Assembly: GCA_964610025.1 (NCBI GenBank)
Contig: CAZSTX010000037.1
Location: forward strand, 1 to 21,363
Length of the DNA: 21,363 nt
Reading direction: 5' to 3'
Origin: UBA5266 sp964610025
GTDB lineage: Bacteria > Bacteroidota > Bacteroidia > Bacteroidales > WCHB1-69
Shown: piece after piece, positions 1 through 7,405 of the stretch
How the letters are laid out: every line of letters starts with the position of its first letter
How positions within the stretch are numbered: position 1 is the stretch's first letter
Program-made: the position numbers and the translations under genes
Notes under the pieces: model-generated
Databases searched by the model: none
Told to the model about the DNA's origin: nothing
Seen by the model: the letters and a program-made list of their open reading frames with translations, nothing else

Positions 1-1572
1 TAGTTTTTCAGCAGTTTTCAAACGTTTGCGAGCCATTTTCGATGCTTTTTTATCTTTGACAGCTATGTTATTGATGCGATTTTTAATTTGTTTTTTTAGT
101 AGTATTAAAAAAATAATAAACGCTATAAATGGTAATGCAAATATAGTCCAATAGTAAGGCGATAATATAAAGATAGAATGATTTTTTTGTAAAGGAAGAT
201 TAGTTTTTATAAAACGTATATCTTTTCCAACAACTTGTACATTTTTCTTATTATACCCACTACTATATTGGCTTGATGTTGCAAGTCCTTTTGTGATTTT
301 TAGTTGGGTTTCAGTTGTTTTTAGGGTGGTGTATTGTTTTTGTGTTTTGTCGAAATAAGAAAAAGATATAGCTGGAATTGTAAATTTTCCCTGATTGCGT
401 GGAATAATTACGTATTCAAAAGTGCGAGTGCCGCTAATGCCTTTAGCACTTTTATGAATGTTGTCGTTAATAATGGGGTCTTGTACATCAAAATCGGTAG
501 GGAAATTAATGTTAGGAGCTTCAATGTGTTGAATATTGCCTTTACCACTAATGGTAAAAGTGAAATTAGTGGCGTCGTTAGCTGCTAATTCATTTTTACT
601 TAATTTTGTGCTTATTTTAAAACTACCTACTAAACCACTACTACTGGAGGGAGCATTATTGGGTAATTCTTTGGCAGTTAGTGTAACAGAATTAGATATA
701 ATATTTAATTCTTTGTTTTGTACTCTACTACCTCCAAAAAATGGATTGTTAAAAAATGCTTCCCATGGGTCATTGCTTCTTTGAGTTTGTAACATTATTT
801 GTACAATGGTTTGTACTTCTAAAGGGCTAATTGTGAGTTTCCCGCTTTTTTGTGGAAAAACAGAAAGAGAATAAAGATCAATTACTGTGTATTGTTTACC
901 GTTAATGGTTTCGGTAGTTCGCGAAGGCTCTGTATTTCTATCGTTTAATTCGTAAGTCCAAAACCCAGTACAATTGGGACTTTTGCGAATTGAAGCCTGA
1001 TAACGTTGTACTTGTGCAGGTAAATATAATTTATATTGAATAATTACTTCTTCTTCAATATAGGGATTTGTATTAGAAACAAAGGCTTTAATAAAAAAAT
1101 CTTTTTCGTTAATTCCTTGATTTTGAGACGAGGGGTTTTGACTACTTGCTTGTTCTTGTTGCGAAGCTGGTGTGTTAGATGCTGAAACCGTGATATTCAG
1201 TTTGTTTGAATGGATATTTTTTCCATTAATAACAGCTACGGCAGCGGGAATTTCAAAAGAGCCTTCTTTTTTAGCTCTTAAAACATAAGTGTAAGAATAG
1301 TTAGAACTAGACGTCATTTGTCCATTGATAATTTGAATGCTCGAACTTGAAGAAACTTGTGGACCGCCTATGATGTCGAAATTAGCTAAATAGGGAAGAT
1401 TAATATTAGCTTTTTTATTGCACGAATAAGTGAGGTTGAATTGCTGACCTACGGCAACGTTAGATGGAGTAGATGCTTTTATTTGAATATCTTGTGCATA
1501 TCCTATTGTTGTAAGAATTAGCAACAAGAAAGTAAAAATTGTTTTTCTTTTTCTTAATACCTGCCTTATCAT
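1..1572 (-). CDS. batD: BatD-like membrane protein (partial; C-terminus beyond the left edge)
   Basis: The minus strand is open from the ATG at 1572-1570 to base 1, 524 codons without a stop, which I checked triplet by triplet. The N-terminus is a lipophilic signal sequence (TFLLLILTTIGYAQ, about residues 13-26), followed by a long beta-rich extracytoplasmic region with BatD-type phrases (NVAVGQQFNLTYSC; FDIIGGPQ). Near residues 468-490 there is one membrane segment (YYWTIFALPFIAFIIFLL), then a basic cytoplasmic stretch. BatD proteins are usually somewhat longer than 524 residues, so only the C-terminal end should be missing. The start lies 2 bases after the stop of the BatB-BatC fusion, so the two are almost certainly cotranscribed and probably translationally coupled. 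In Bacteroidota, Bat proteins are linked to aerotolerance and envelope stress; the biochemical role of BatD is not established. Family call is strong from sequence and position. Confidence 0.88.
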   Translation of the reverse strand, partial: MIRQVLRKRKTIFTFLLLILTTIGYAQDIQIKASTPSNVAVGQQFNLTYSCNKKANINLPYLANFDIIGGPQVSSSSSIQIINGQMTSSSNYSYTYVLRAKKEGSFEIPAAVAVINGKNIHSNKLNITVSASNTPASQQEQASSQNPSSQNQGINEKDFFIKAFVSNTNPYIEEEVIIQYKLYLPAQVQRYQASIRKSPNCTGFWTYELNDRNTEPSRTTETINGKQYTVIDLYSLSVFPQKSGKLTISPLEVQTIVQIMLQTQRSNDPWEAFFNNPFFGGSRVQNKELNIISNSVTLTAKELPNNAPSSSSGLVGSFKISTKLSKNELAANDATNFTFTISGKGNIQHIEAPNINFPTDFDVQDPIINDNIHKSAKGISGTRTFEYVIIPRNQGKFTIPAISFSYFDKTQKQYTTLKTTETQLKITKGLATSSQYSSGYNKKNVQVVGKDIRFIKTNLPLQKNHSIFILSPYYWTIFALPFIAFIIFLILLKKQIKNRINNIAVKDKKASKMARKRLKTAEKL

Positions 1573-1574
1573 AT

Positions 1575-3419
1575 TTACCAATCTTTTTCTTGTTTTTCTT
1601 TTTTTGTTTTTTGCATTTCAGCTTCTTTTATTTTTTCTTGTGTGCGTTTTTCGTTTTGTTGCAGTGCGTCTAACTGTCGTTCTATGTCTTTGTTTTGTTG
1701 TTGTTTTTCTTGTTTTTCTTGTTTTTCTTGTTTTTCTTGTTTTTGTTTATCTTGTTGCTTATTTTGCTGTTGTTCTTGTTTGTCTTGTTGTTGCTCGTTT
1801 TGCTGCTGTTGTTTGTTTTGTTGTTGTTTATCTTGTTGTTGTACAGCCATCATCTTTTTAGCATATTCTAAATTGTATTTAGTATCCATGTCAGAAGGAT
1901 TGTTTTTTAATGCGTTTTTATAAGCATCTATGCTTTCTTGATATTTTTTTTGTTGTAGCAAACTATTTCCTAAATTATGATATGCTTTAGCTTTTGTTTT
2001 TTTATTGATGGTGTTCATATTGGTAAGTTTGTCGAAGGCAGAAGCAGCATCTTCATATTTTTCTTGTTTATATAATGAAGACCCTAAGTTGAAAATGCTT
2101 TTATAATAATCTGAATTTGAAGCGTTTGATTTTAAATATAAAGTAGAAGCGTTTTCGTAGAGTGATTGGGCTTCTTGTCTTTTTTTTGTGTTTTCTAATT
2201 GATTTAATTCTTTGTTTTTTTGTAATTTATTCGCTTCTTTTTCTAAATCTTCTGCTTGATAATATAGTTTATTTCCTTGTCTTAAATATTTTAATTCTTT
2301 ATTTGTTTGTGATTGTAAACTGGAAACAGTATAGAATATAATGACAATCATACTTATTGTTCGTTTATTAATCCATGAAAAATGGGATAAGCGGATTATT
2401 TTTTTATCATAAATTAATGTTTCGAGAAAGAGTATAAAAAATACTATCCATAAGGGTATATAGAAAAAACTATTGTATTTTGAAAAAACAATATCTTCGA
2501 TTTCTTTTTTTTCTATTTTTTCTAATTCCTTGTATAACATGTCAAATCCAACATTGGTATTGGTAGCATGTATATAATTTCCTTTTCCAGCTACTGCTAT
2601 TTCTTTCAATAGATTTTCATTGAGTCGAGTCATTACGGTGTTTCCATTTATATCTTTTTTATAGCTTGTTTTCCCATTTTTTGTTTTTATAGGTATAGGC
2701 ACTCCCAATATACTTCCAATGCCAATAGTATAAATATTAATTCCTTGTTTATAAGCTGCTTTTGACATTTCAATAGCATCTTCAATATGGTCTTCACCAT
2801 CTGAAATAACAACAATTACTTTGTTGGTTGTTGATTTATTAGGTTTATTAGCCACATGTTGTGTTGTAATCATAGAGCTTGCCGCTAAATCGATGGCAGT
2901 TCCAATATCAGTTCCTTGCGTACCAACGGACTGAGTGTTTACTTGACTGATAAAAGTTTTTGCAGCAGCATAATCCGATGTAATAGGAAGTTGTACAAAT
3001 GCTTTTCCAGCAAAAACAACCAATCCGATTCTATCGCCTTTTAATCTATCAATAAATGAAAGCATAGCTCTTTTGGCTGCTTCCAATCTATTAGGAGTTA
3101 AATCTTGTGCTAACATGCTATTAGATACATCTAAACAAAACATTACATCTATTCCTTTACGTTTGCCTTTTTCCATACTTGAGCCTAATTGTGGATTAGC
3201 TAAAGCAATGATTAAAGAAATGTAAGCTAAACATAATAAAATGAATTTGAAAGTTTTAACGCGATTAGAAAAATCGGGGAACATGTTTTTTAACAGGAAG
3301 TAATCACCGTAAGAAGTCCATATTTTTTTTTGTTTAAACCGAATATAGATATACAATGCTACCAATAAAGGTACTAATAATAAAGCATATAAAATATATT
3401 CATTTTCAAATTGAAACAT
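1575..3419 (-). CDS. BatB-BatC fusion: VWA-domain membrane protein with TPR and Q/K/E-rich tail
   Basis: The 614-residue protein joins two normally separate Bat proteins. Residues 1-340 are BatB-like: membrane segments at about 8-27 and 57-75, a von Willebrand A domain at about 88-300 with a MIDAS metal site (DVSNS at 97-101, T170, SDGED at 206-210), and a membrane segment at about 317-335. The phrases DRIGLVVFAGKAFVQLPIT and GVPIP fit BatB rather than BatA. Residues 353-371 are a hydrophobic stretch ending in LQSQ that looks like a retained BatC signal peptide. TPR-like helices follow at about 376-395 and 438-510, typical of BatC. Residues 526-614 are low complexity, rich in Q, K and E, probably coiled coil or disordered. 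BatB and BatC probably form an envelope complex; fusion fixes their stoichiometry. I see no frameshift, so this is one reading frame. Upstream is rfbA, not batA or moxR. Confidence 0.9.
   Translation of the reverse strand: MFQFENEYILYALLLVPLLVALYIYIRFKQKKIWTSYGDYFLLKNMFPDFSNRVKTFKFILLCLAYISLIIALANPQLGSSMEKGKRKGIDVMFCLDVSNSMLAQDLTPNRLEAAKRAMLSFIDRLKGDRIGLVVFAGKAFVQLPITSDYAAAKTFISQVNTQSVGTQGTDIGTAIDLAASSMITTQHVANKPNKSTTNKVIVVISDGEDHIEDAIEMSKAAYKQGINIYTIGIGSILGVPIPIKTKNGKTSYKKDINGNTVMTRLNENLLKEIAVAGKGNYIHATNTNVGFDMLYKELEKIEKKEIEDIVFSKYNSFFYIPLWIVFFILFLETLIYDKKIIRLSHFSWINKRTISMIVIIFYTVSSLQSQTNKELKYLRQGNKLYYQAEDLEKEANKLQKNKELNQLENTKKRQEAQSLYENASTLYLKSNASNSDYYKSIFNLGSSLYKQEKYEDAASAFDKLTNMNTINKKTKAKAYHNLGNSLLQQKKYQESIDAYKNALKNNPSDMDTKYNLEYAKKMMAVQQQDKQQQNKQQQQNEQQQDKQEQQQNKQQDKQKQEKQEKQEKQEKQQQNKDIERQLDALQQNEKRTQEKIKEAEMQKTKKEKQEKDW
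1692..1850 (-). repeat. Low-complexity tract with 9-bp tandem repeat inside the BatB-BatC gene
   Basis: On the plus strand the unit TTGTTTTTC occurs as four perfect copies at 1701-1736, followed by a one-base variant at 1737-1745. More degenerate CAA/AAG-type triplets (read on the minus strand) extend to about 1850. The unit is nine bases, so it encodes a repeated three-residue Q-E-K motif and copy-number change would keep the reading frame. It produces the charged, glutamine-rich tail (about residues 526-575). Length variation between strains is an inference. Confidence 0.8.
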
Positions 3420-3458
3420 AGTTATAAGATTTATTATTTAAACGAATAATCGTAAAAA

Positions 3459-4319
3459 TTATTTAATTAATTTCATTAAATATTGTCCATAGCCACTTTT
3501 TAGCAATGGTATTGCAATTGTTTCTAATTGTGTTTTATCAATAAATCCTTGCTGATAAGCAATTTCTTCAATACAACCTATTTTAAGTCCTTGCCTTTCT
3601 TCAACAACTTGTACAAATTGAGATGCTTCGATAAGCGATTGGAAAGTGCCAGTGTCTAACCATGCTGTGCCTCTTCCTAAAATAGAAACATTTAAAAGTC
3701 CTTTTTCTAAATAATATTTGTTTACGTCTGTTATTTCGTATTCTCCTCTTGCGCTGGATTTTATGTTTTTAGCGACATCTATAACGCTATTGTCATAAAA
3801 ATACAAACCAGGAACGGCATAATTGGATTTAGGATGCTGGGGTTTTTCTTCTATTGATAAAACTTTAAACTGATTGTCAAATGCTACAACACCATATCGT
3901 TCTGGGTCATTAACGTGATATGCGAAAACAATGCCTCCTTTAGGATGTGTGCACGATTTAAGGGTATGTTGCATACCCGAACCATAGAAAATATTATCAC
4001 CAAGTATTAAACATACGTCATCATTTCCGATAAACGCTTCTCCTAAAACAAAAGCTTGTGCTAAACCATTGGGAATTAATTGTTCTTTATAACTAAATGC
4101 ACATCCTATTTGACCGCCATCTCCTAATAATTTTTGAAAATTAGGCAAATCATCAGGGGTAGATATAATTAATATTTCTCTTATTCCACTTAATAATAAG
4201 ATGCTTAACGGATAATATATCATTGGTTTATCATAAATAGGCATTAGCTGTTTGCTGCATGCCAATGTGATTGGGTGTAAGCGTGTGCCGGCACCACCAG
4301 CTAAAATAATCCCTTTCAT
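3459..4319 (-). CDS. rfbA: Glucose-1-phosphate thymidylyltransferase
   Basis: This enzyme makes dTDP-glucose from dTTP and glucose-1-phosphate, the first step towards dTDP-L-rhamnose and other deoxysugars for surface polysaccharides; it is cytoplasmic. The 286 residues match the usual length. The N-terminal nucleotide-binding signature is intact (LAGGAGTRLHP at 6-16, KQLMPIYDKPM at 23-33), the metal-binding LGDN is at 106-109, and GEYEITDVN (192-200) and GTAWLDTGT (217-225) are the sugar-binding and structural motifs of RfbA/RmlA. It sits between frr (19 bases upstream) and the BatB-BatC gene (39 bases downstream) on the same strand. None of the usual partners rfbB, rfbC or rfbD is in the window, so the rest of the pathway must be elsewhere. 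The ATG gives a canonical N-terminus (MKGIILAGG). Confidence 0.96.
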   Translation of the reverse strand: MKGIILAGGAGTRLHPITLACSKQLMPIYDKPMIYYPLSILLLSGIREILIISTPDDLPNFQKLLGDGGQIGCAFSYKEQLIPNGLAQAFVLGEAFIGNDDVCLILGDNIFYGSGMQHTLKSCTHPKGGIVFAYHVNDPERYGVVAFDNQFKVLSIEEKPQHPKSNYAVPGLYFYDNSVIDVAKNIKSSARGEYEITDVNKYYLEKGLLNVSILGRGTAWLDTGTFQSLIEASQFVQVVEERQGLKIGCIEEIAYQQGFIDKTQLETIAIPLLKSGYGQYLMKLIK

Positions 4320-4338
4320 AATATTTCGTTTTTATGAG

Positions 4339-4902
4339 TTAAATGGTCATAATTTCTTTTTCTTTTATTTCGAGATATTTGTCAATCTTTTCGGTAAATT
4401 CATCGGTGATTTTTTGAATTGTTATCTCTGCTTTTTTTATTTCATCTTCTGGGAATCCATTGTCTTTTAGTTGTTTAGTTGTGCTATTGGCAGTCCTACG
4501 TGTATTTCGAATAGTAACTTTTATTTGTTCAGCTTCTTGTTTTGCTTTCTTTACTAATTCTTTTCTTCTTTCTTCTGTTAAAACGGGGACAATGATTCGA
4601 ATTATTTCGCCATTATTTTGAGGATTAAATCCTAAATTAGCTGCCATAATAGCTTTTTCTATAGGAACTATCATGTTTTTTTCCCATGGTTGAATGATGA
4701 TTTGTTTTGGGTCGGGGATGCTCATGCTTGCTACTTGGGCTATGGGTGTCATTGTGCCATAGTAATCTACTTTGACACTATCTAACATTTTAATGTTGGC
4801 TTTTCCAGCACGTATTTTATCTAATTCTTTTTCAAAAAAAACAATGCTATTTTGCATGGTTTCTTTCATTGTTTCAATACATAATATAATATCGTCAGAC
4901 AT
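4339..4902 (-). CDS. frr: Ribosome recycling factor
   Basis: The 187-residue protein has the size and layout of RRF, which with EF-G splits the post-termination ribosome. Diagnostic stretches are KIRAGKANIKMLD near residues 29-41, YYGTMTPIAQVASMSIPDP near 47-65, the PWEKNMI motif near 72-78, and the RRKELVKKAKQEAEQIKV helix near 112-129. The C-terminal helix ending in KEKEIMTI is complete. It follows pyrH with one small membrane-protein gene between them; pyrH-frr adjacency is widely conserved in bacteria. It is probably transcribed from the pyrH promoter, since no TAnnTTTG element was seen in the short gaps. Confidence 0.97.
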   Translation of the reverse strand: MSDDIILCIETMKETMQNSIVFFEKELDKIRAGKANIKMLDSVKVDYYGTMTPIAQVASMSIPDPKQIIIQPWEKNMIVPIEKAIMAANLGFNPQNNGEIIRIIVPVLTEERRKELVKKAKQEAEQIKVTIRNTRRTANSTTKQLKDNGFPEDEIKKAEITIQKITDEFTEKIDKYLEIKEKEIMTI

Positions 4903-4923
4903 GTTATTTTACAGTTTTATAAT

Positions 4924-5280
4924 TTATGATACATTTTTATTTTGATTCAGTTCTTCTTTTAAGGCTTGTAGTTTTTTTTTCTTTTTTTCTAATCGTTTGA
5001 TTTCTTTTTCTACAAAAGATTTATTCCATGTATAAGCAAATAAATAATGTGCTATGATAAAAAGGAGCCAACACAAAGTAATTGCTAATGTTAAAAGCAA
5101 GAAAGTGTTATCTTCTTTTTTGCTAAATAAAAAATACCATATTAGCCAAAAAAAAATGGTTACCAAGAGATAAATAGATAAATGAATGCGAAAAGAAGCT
5201 CTTTTTTTAGCTCTTTTATATATTTTTTTTTCTTCCTCTGGTTCTTCTAATAATATGTTATCATTATTTATGTTTTCCAT
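4924..5280 (-). CDS. Small two-transmembrane (2TM-like) membrane protein
   Basis: This 118-residue protein has an acidic N-terminus, a basic segment (YKRAKKRASFRIH, about 21-33), two hydrophobic helices at about 34-53 and 60-86, and a lysine-rich C-terminal helix (EKEIKRLEKKKKK, about 92-104). The arrangement of a basic AKKRxxFxxH motif, two membrane helices, and a W/H residue before the second helix exit resembles the '2TM domain' family common in Bacteroidota; that assignment is by pattern and not certain. Function unknown. It lies 7 bases after pyrH and 21 bases before frr, splitting that pair, so it is probably expressed together with basic growth genes. Both ends are probably cytoplasmic by the positive-inside rule. 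Confidence 0.8.
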   Translation of the reverse strand: MENINNDNILLEEPEEEKKIYKRAKKRASFRIHLSIYLLVTIFFWLIWYFLFSKKEDNTFLLLTLAITLCWLLFIIAHYLFAYTWNKSFVEKEIKRLEKKKKKLQALKEELNQNKNVS

Positions 5281-5287
5281 GTAGTTT

Positions 5288-5995
5288 TTAATTTGAGATT
5301 AAAGTTCCAATATTTTCACCTTTAATAGCTTTGACTAAATTACCTTTTTCGTTCATGTTAAATACGATAATGGATAAATTGTTTTCTTTGCATAAGGTAA
5401 AGGCTGTTAAATCCATAATGTTTAATTTTTTATCATAGGCTTCGTTAAAAGTTAATGATTTGAATTTTAGAGCATCTTCGTATTTTTCTGGGTCTTTGTC
5501 ATATACACCACTAACACGAGTTCCTTTTAAAAATAAACTTGCTTTAATTTCTAAGGCACGTAAGGCGCCTGTGCTATCAGTAGTAAAAAAAGGGTTTCCT
5601 GTTCCTGCACTCATAATCACGATATAGTTCTTATTCAAATATTCGATGGCTCGTTGACTGCTCATTTTTTCGCACAAAGGATCAATGGCTAACCCTGATA
5701 ATACGATGGTTTTAGCTCCCATTGCTTGTAGTTCGGCTTGCAAAGCCATGCTATTAATGACGGTAGCCAACATGCCCATATAGTCGCCTTGCACACGGTC
5801 ATATCCTTTTTCTGCTCCTTGAATGCCTCTGAAAATATTACCTCCGCCTATTACTACTCCTATTTGCAAACCCGAATCATATGCTGATTTAATTTCGGAT
5901 GCATAAAAATGCAATGCTTCTTTATTGATTCCGTATACTTGGCTTCCCGATAAAGATTCACCGCTAATTTTCAACAATATTCTTTGATGTTTCAT
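5288..5995 (-). CDS. pyrH: UMP kinase
   Basis: PyrH phosphorylates UMP to UDP with ATP, in cytoplasmic pyrimidine nucleotide synthesis. The 235 residues are the normal length for bacterial PyrH, an amino-acid-kinase-fold enzyme. Seen motifs are LLKISGESL (residues 7-15, ATP phosphate binding), VVIGGGNIFRG (48-58), DYMGMLATVINSMALQ (71-86), the TGNPFFTTDSTGALRALE stretch (132-149, nucleotide binding), and the GVYDKDPEKY loop (163-172). It is the first gene of the minus-strand run continuing through the 2TM protein, frr, rfbA and the bat genes. A TAnnTTTG element lies about 75 bases upstream. Confidence 0.97.
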   Translation of the reverse strand: MKHQRILLKISGESLSGSQVYGINKEALHFYASEIKSAYDSGLQIGVVIGGGNIFRGIQGAEKGYDRVQGDYMGMLATVINSMALQAELQAMGAKTIVLSGLAIDPLCEKMSSQRAIEYLNKNYIVIMSAGTGNPFFTTDSTGALRALEIKASLFLKGTRVSGVYDKDPEKYEDALKFKSLTFNEAYDKKLNIMDLTAFTLCKENNLSIIVFNMNEKGNLVKAIKGENIGTLISN

Positions 5996-6069
5996 AGTTA
6001 GTATTAATAATTATTAATTTTTATAGTTAAAAAATTTAGATTATAAATAATAAAAAGTATAACAAACTA

Positions 6070-6077
6070 CAAAAATA
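6070..6077 (-). promoter_or_regulatory. Predicted Bacteroidota -7 promoter element for the pyrH operon
   Basis: Read on the minus strand, 6077 to 6070 is TATTTTTG, an exact match to the Bacteroidota sigma factor -7 consensus TAnnTTTG. It is placed to give a leader of about 65 bases before the pyrH ATG. No clear -33 TTG was found at the expected spacing, so this rests on the -7 element alone. The region 5996-6173 is otherwise AT-rich with no gene seen; the promoters for pyrH and the plus-strand amidohydrolase both lie in it. Confidence 0.5.
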
Positions 6078-6173
6078 CATAAAAATAATTTGTTTTTTCT
6101 TATTTTTATAAAATGAAATGAAAATATTTTTTTAATATTTCATTTTTTGCATGATGACAAGAATAAAAATATA

Positions 6174-6181
6174 TATTTTTG
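6174..6181 (+). promoter_or_regulatory. Predicted -7 promoter element for the amidohydrolase-murD pair
   Basis: The plus strand reads TATTTTTG at 6174-6181, an exact TAnnTTTG match. A TTTG at 6146-6149 could be the -33 element, but the 24-base gap is a few bases longer than the roughly 19-21 usual for Bacteroidota. If the element is used, transcription starts around 6187-6189, only 5-7 bases before the ATG at 6194. It also means the in-frame TTG at 6179-6181 would be part of the promoter and not a start codon. Confidence 0.5.
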
Positions 6182-6193
6182 CACATATTAAAA

Positions 6194-7405
6194 ATGACAA
6201 TGCAGAATTTATTAGATTATATAAAAGAATTATCAACAAAGTTATTTGCCGAAACAGTACGTTTAAGAAGACAAATACACCAATATCCAGAATTATCTGA
6301 ACATGAATTTATTACCGCTCGCTATATTTGTAATACCTTAAAGTCATATGGGATACCTTTTCAGTTATTACTCGATAATACTGCTGTTGTTGCTACTATT
6401 GAAGGTCGTATTAGTGATACTGTAATTGCTTTGCGTGCCGATATAGATGCATTGCCCATAGAAGAAAAAACAAATGCGGCTTACAGTTCTGTTAACAAAG
6501 GAATTATGCATGCGTGTGGGCATGATGCTCATACTGCTTCTTTGCTTACAGTAGCAAATATCTTACAGCAAACAAGGAATTTATGGAACGGGAAAGTGAA
6601 ATTGTTTTTTCAGCCTTCAGAAGAGAAATACCCAGGAGGTGCCATTCGTATGATAAAAGCGGGAGTAATGGATAATGGAAATATCAAGGCAATGCTGGCT
6701 ATGCATGTCTCACCCGAAATTGACACAGGAAAAATTGGGATGAAAGCTGGTAAATTTATGGCTTCTACCGACGAAATTTATGTCAGTATTCGTGGAATAG
6801 GTGGTCATGCTGCCATTGTTCATTCTTTAGCTAATCCTATTATTATAACTGCCAACTCTTTAATAGAAGTTGATAAGCAATTTAAAGCATCGCTGCCTAA
6901 AGGATTTCCATCTGTTTTCACTTTTGGACATATTGAAGGAAAGGGAAAAACCAATATTGTACCTAATGAAGTGCATTTGGAGGGGACTTTACGTACGTTT
7001 GATGAAGATTGGCGAAAAGAAGCACACAAACTGATAAAGAAAGTAATCACGAAAGTAGCGAAAGAGCATAATGGGACTGCTAATGTGCGTATTGTAACTG
7101 GATACCCTGTGTTGTGTAATGATGAAACCATTACGCAATGGAGTAGAGAAGAAGCAAAAACGTATTTGGGCGAAAATAATGTAATGGATCTTCCATATAG
7201 AATGACAAGCGATGATTTTGTATATTTTACACAGCAAGTGCCTTCTCTTTTATACCGCTTAGGAGTAAAAATAGAAGGAAAAGAATTGAATTTGCATGCT
7301 CCCGATTTTGATATTAACGAAATGGCTTTGCTGCATTCTCCCGGACTAATGGCATACTTAGCAATTAATTTGTTAAATAAATTAAATAAAAATGGGGAAA
7401 AATGA
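6194..7405 (+). CDS. M20-family metal-dependent amidohydrolase / carboxypeptidase
   Basis: The 403-residue protein is a member of the M20D group, which includes N-acyl-amino-acid amidohydrolases, hippurate hydrolases and IAA-amino-acid hydrolases; it cleaves an amide bond with a bound metal pair. The conserved motifs are RRQIHQYPELSEHEF near the N-terminus, ADIDALPIEE (about 82-91), the metal-binding HACGHDAHTA (about 106-115; Cys and His ligands), PSEEKYPGGA (about 141-150), IGGHAA in the lid domain (about 203-207), and a C-terminal His in LHAPDFD (about 367-373). No signal peptide is seen, so it is probably cytoplasmic. The frame could extend to a TTG at 6179, but that falls in the -7 promoter element, so I start at ATG 6194; the ATG at 6200 is also possible. 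Its 3' end overlaps murD by 14 bases, implying coupled translation. The substrate cannot be told from sequence. Confidence 0.88.
   Translation: MTMQNLLDYIKELSTKLFAETVRLRRQIHQYPELSEHEFITARYICNTLKSYGIPFQLLLDNTAVVATIEGRISDTVIALRADIDALPIEEKTNAAYSSVNKGIMHACGHDAHTASLLTVANILQQTRNLWNGKVKLFFQPSEEKYPGGAIRMIKAGVMDNGNIKAMLAMHVSPEIDTGKIGMKAGKFMASTDEIYVSIRGIGGHAAIVHSLANPIIITANSLIEVDKQFKASLPKGFPSVFTFGHIEGKGKTNIVPNEVHLEGTLRTFDEDWRKEAHKLIKKVITKVAKEHNGTANVRIVTGYPVLCNDETITQWSREEAKTYLGENNVMDLPYRMTSDDFVYFTQQVPSLLYRLGVKIEGKELNLHAPDFDINEMALLHSPGLMAYLAINLLNKLNKNGEK

Noticed and set aside
334..784. Two plus-strand open frames of about 80 codons
   Set aside because: They lie entirely antisense to the open batD frame, have no recognisable features, and are explained by its codon composition.
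1604..1923. Plus-strand frames rich in F/V/C over the bat fusion
   Set aside because: They are the antisense reading of the 9-bp and CAA/AAG-type low-complexity tract; the cysteine-rich appearance is an artefact of repeated TTG/TTC/TGT triplets.
3459..4319. rfbA as the edge of a polysaccharide locus
   Set aside because: No rfbB, rfbC, rfbD, glycosyltransferase, flippase or polymerase gene is in the window; it is only an isolated gene in an operon of other functions.
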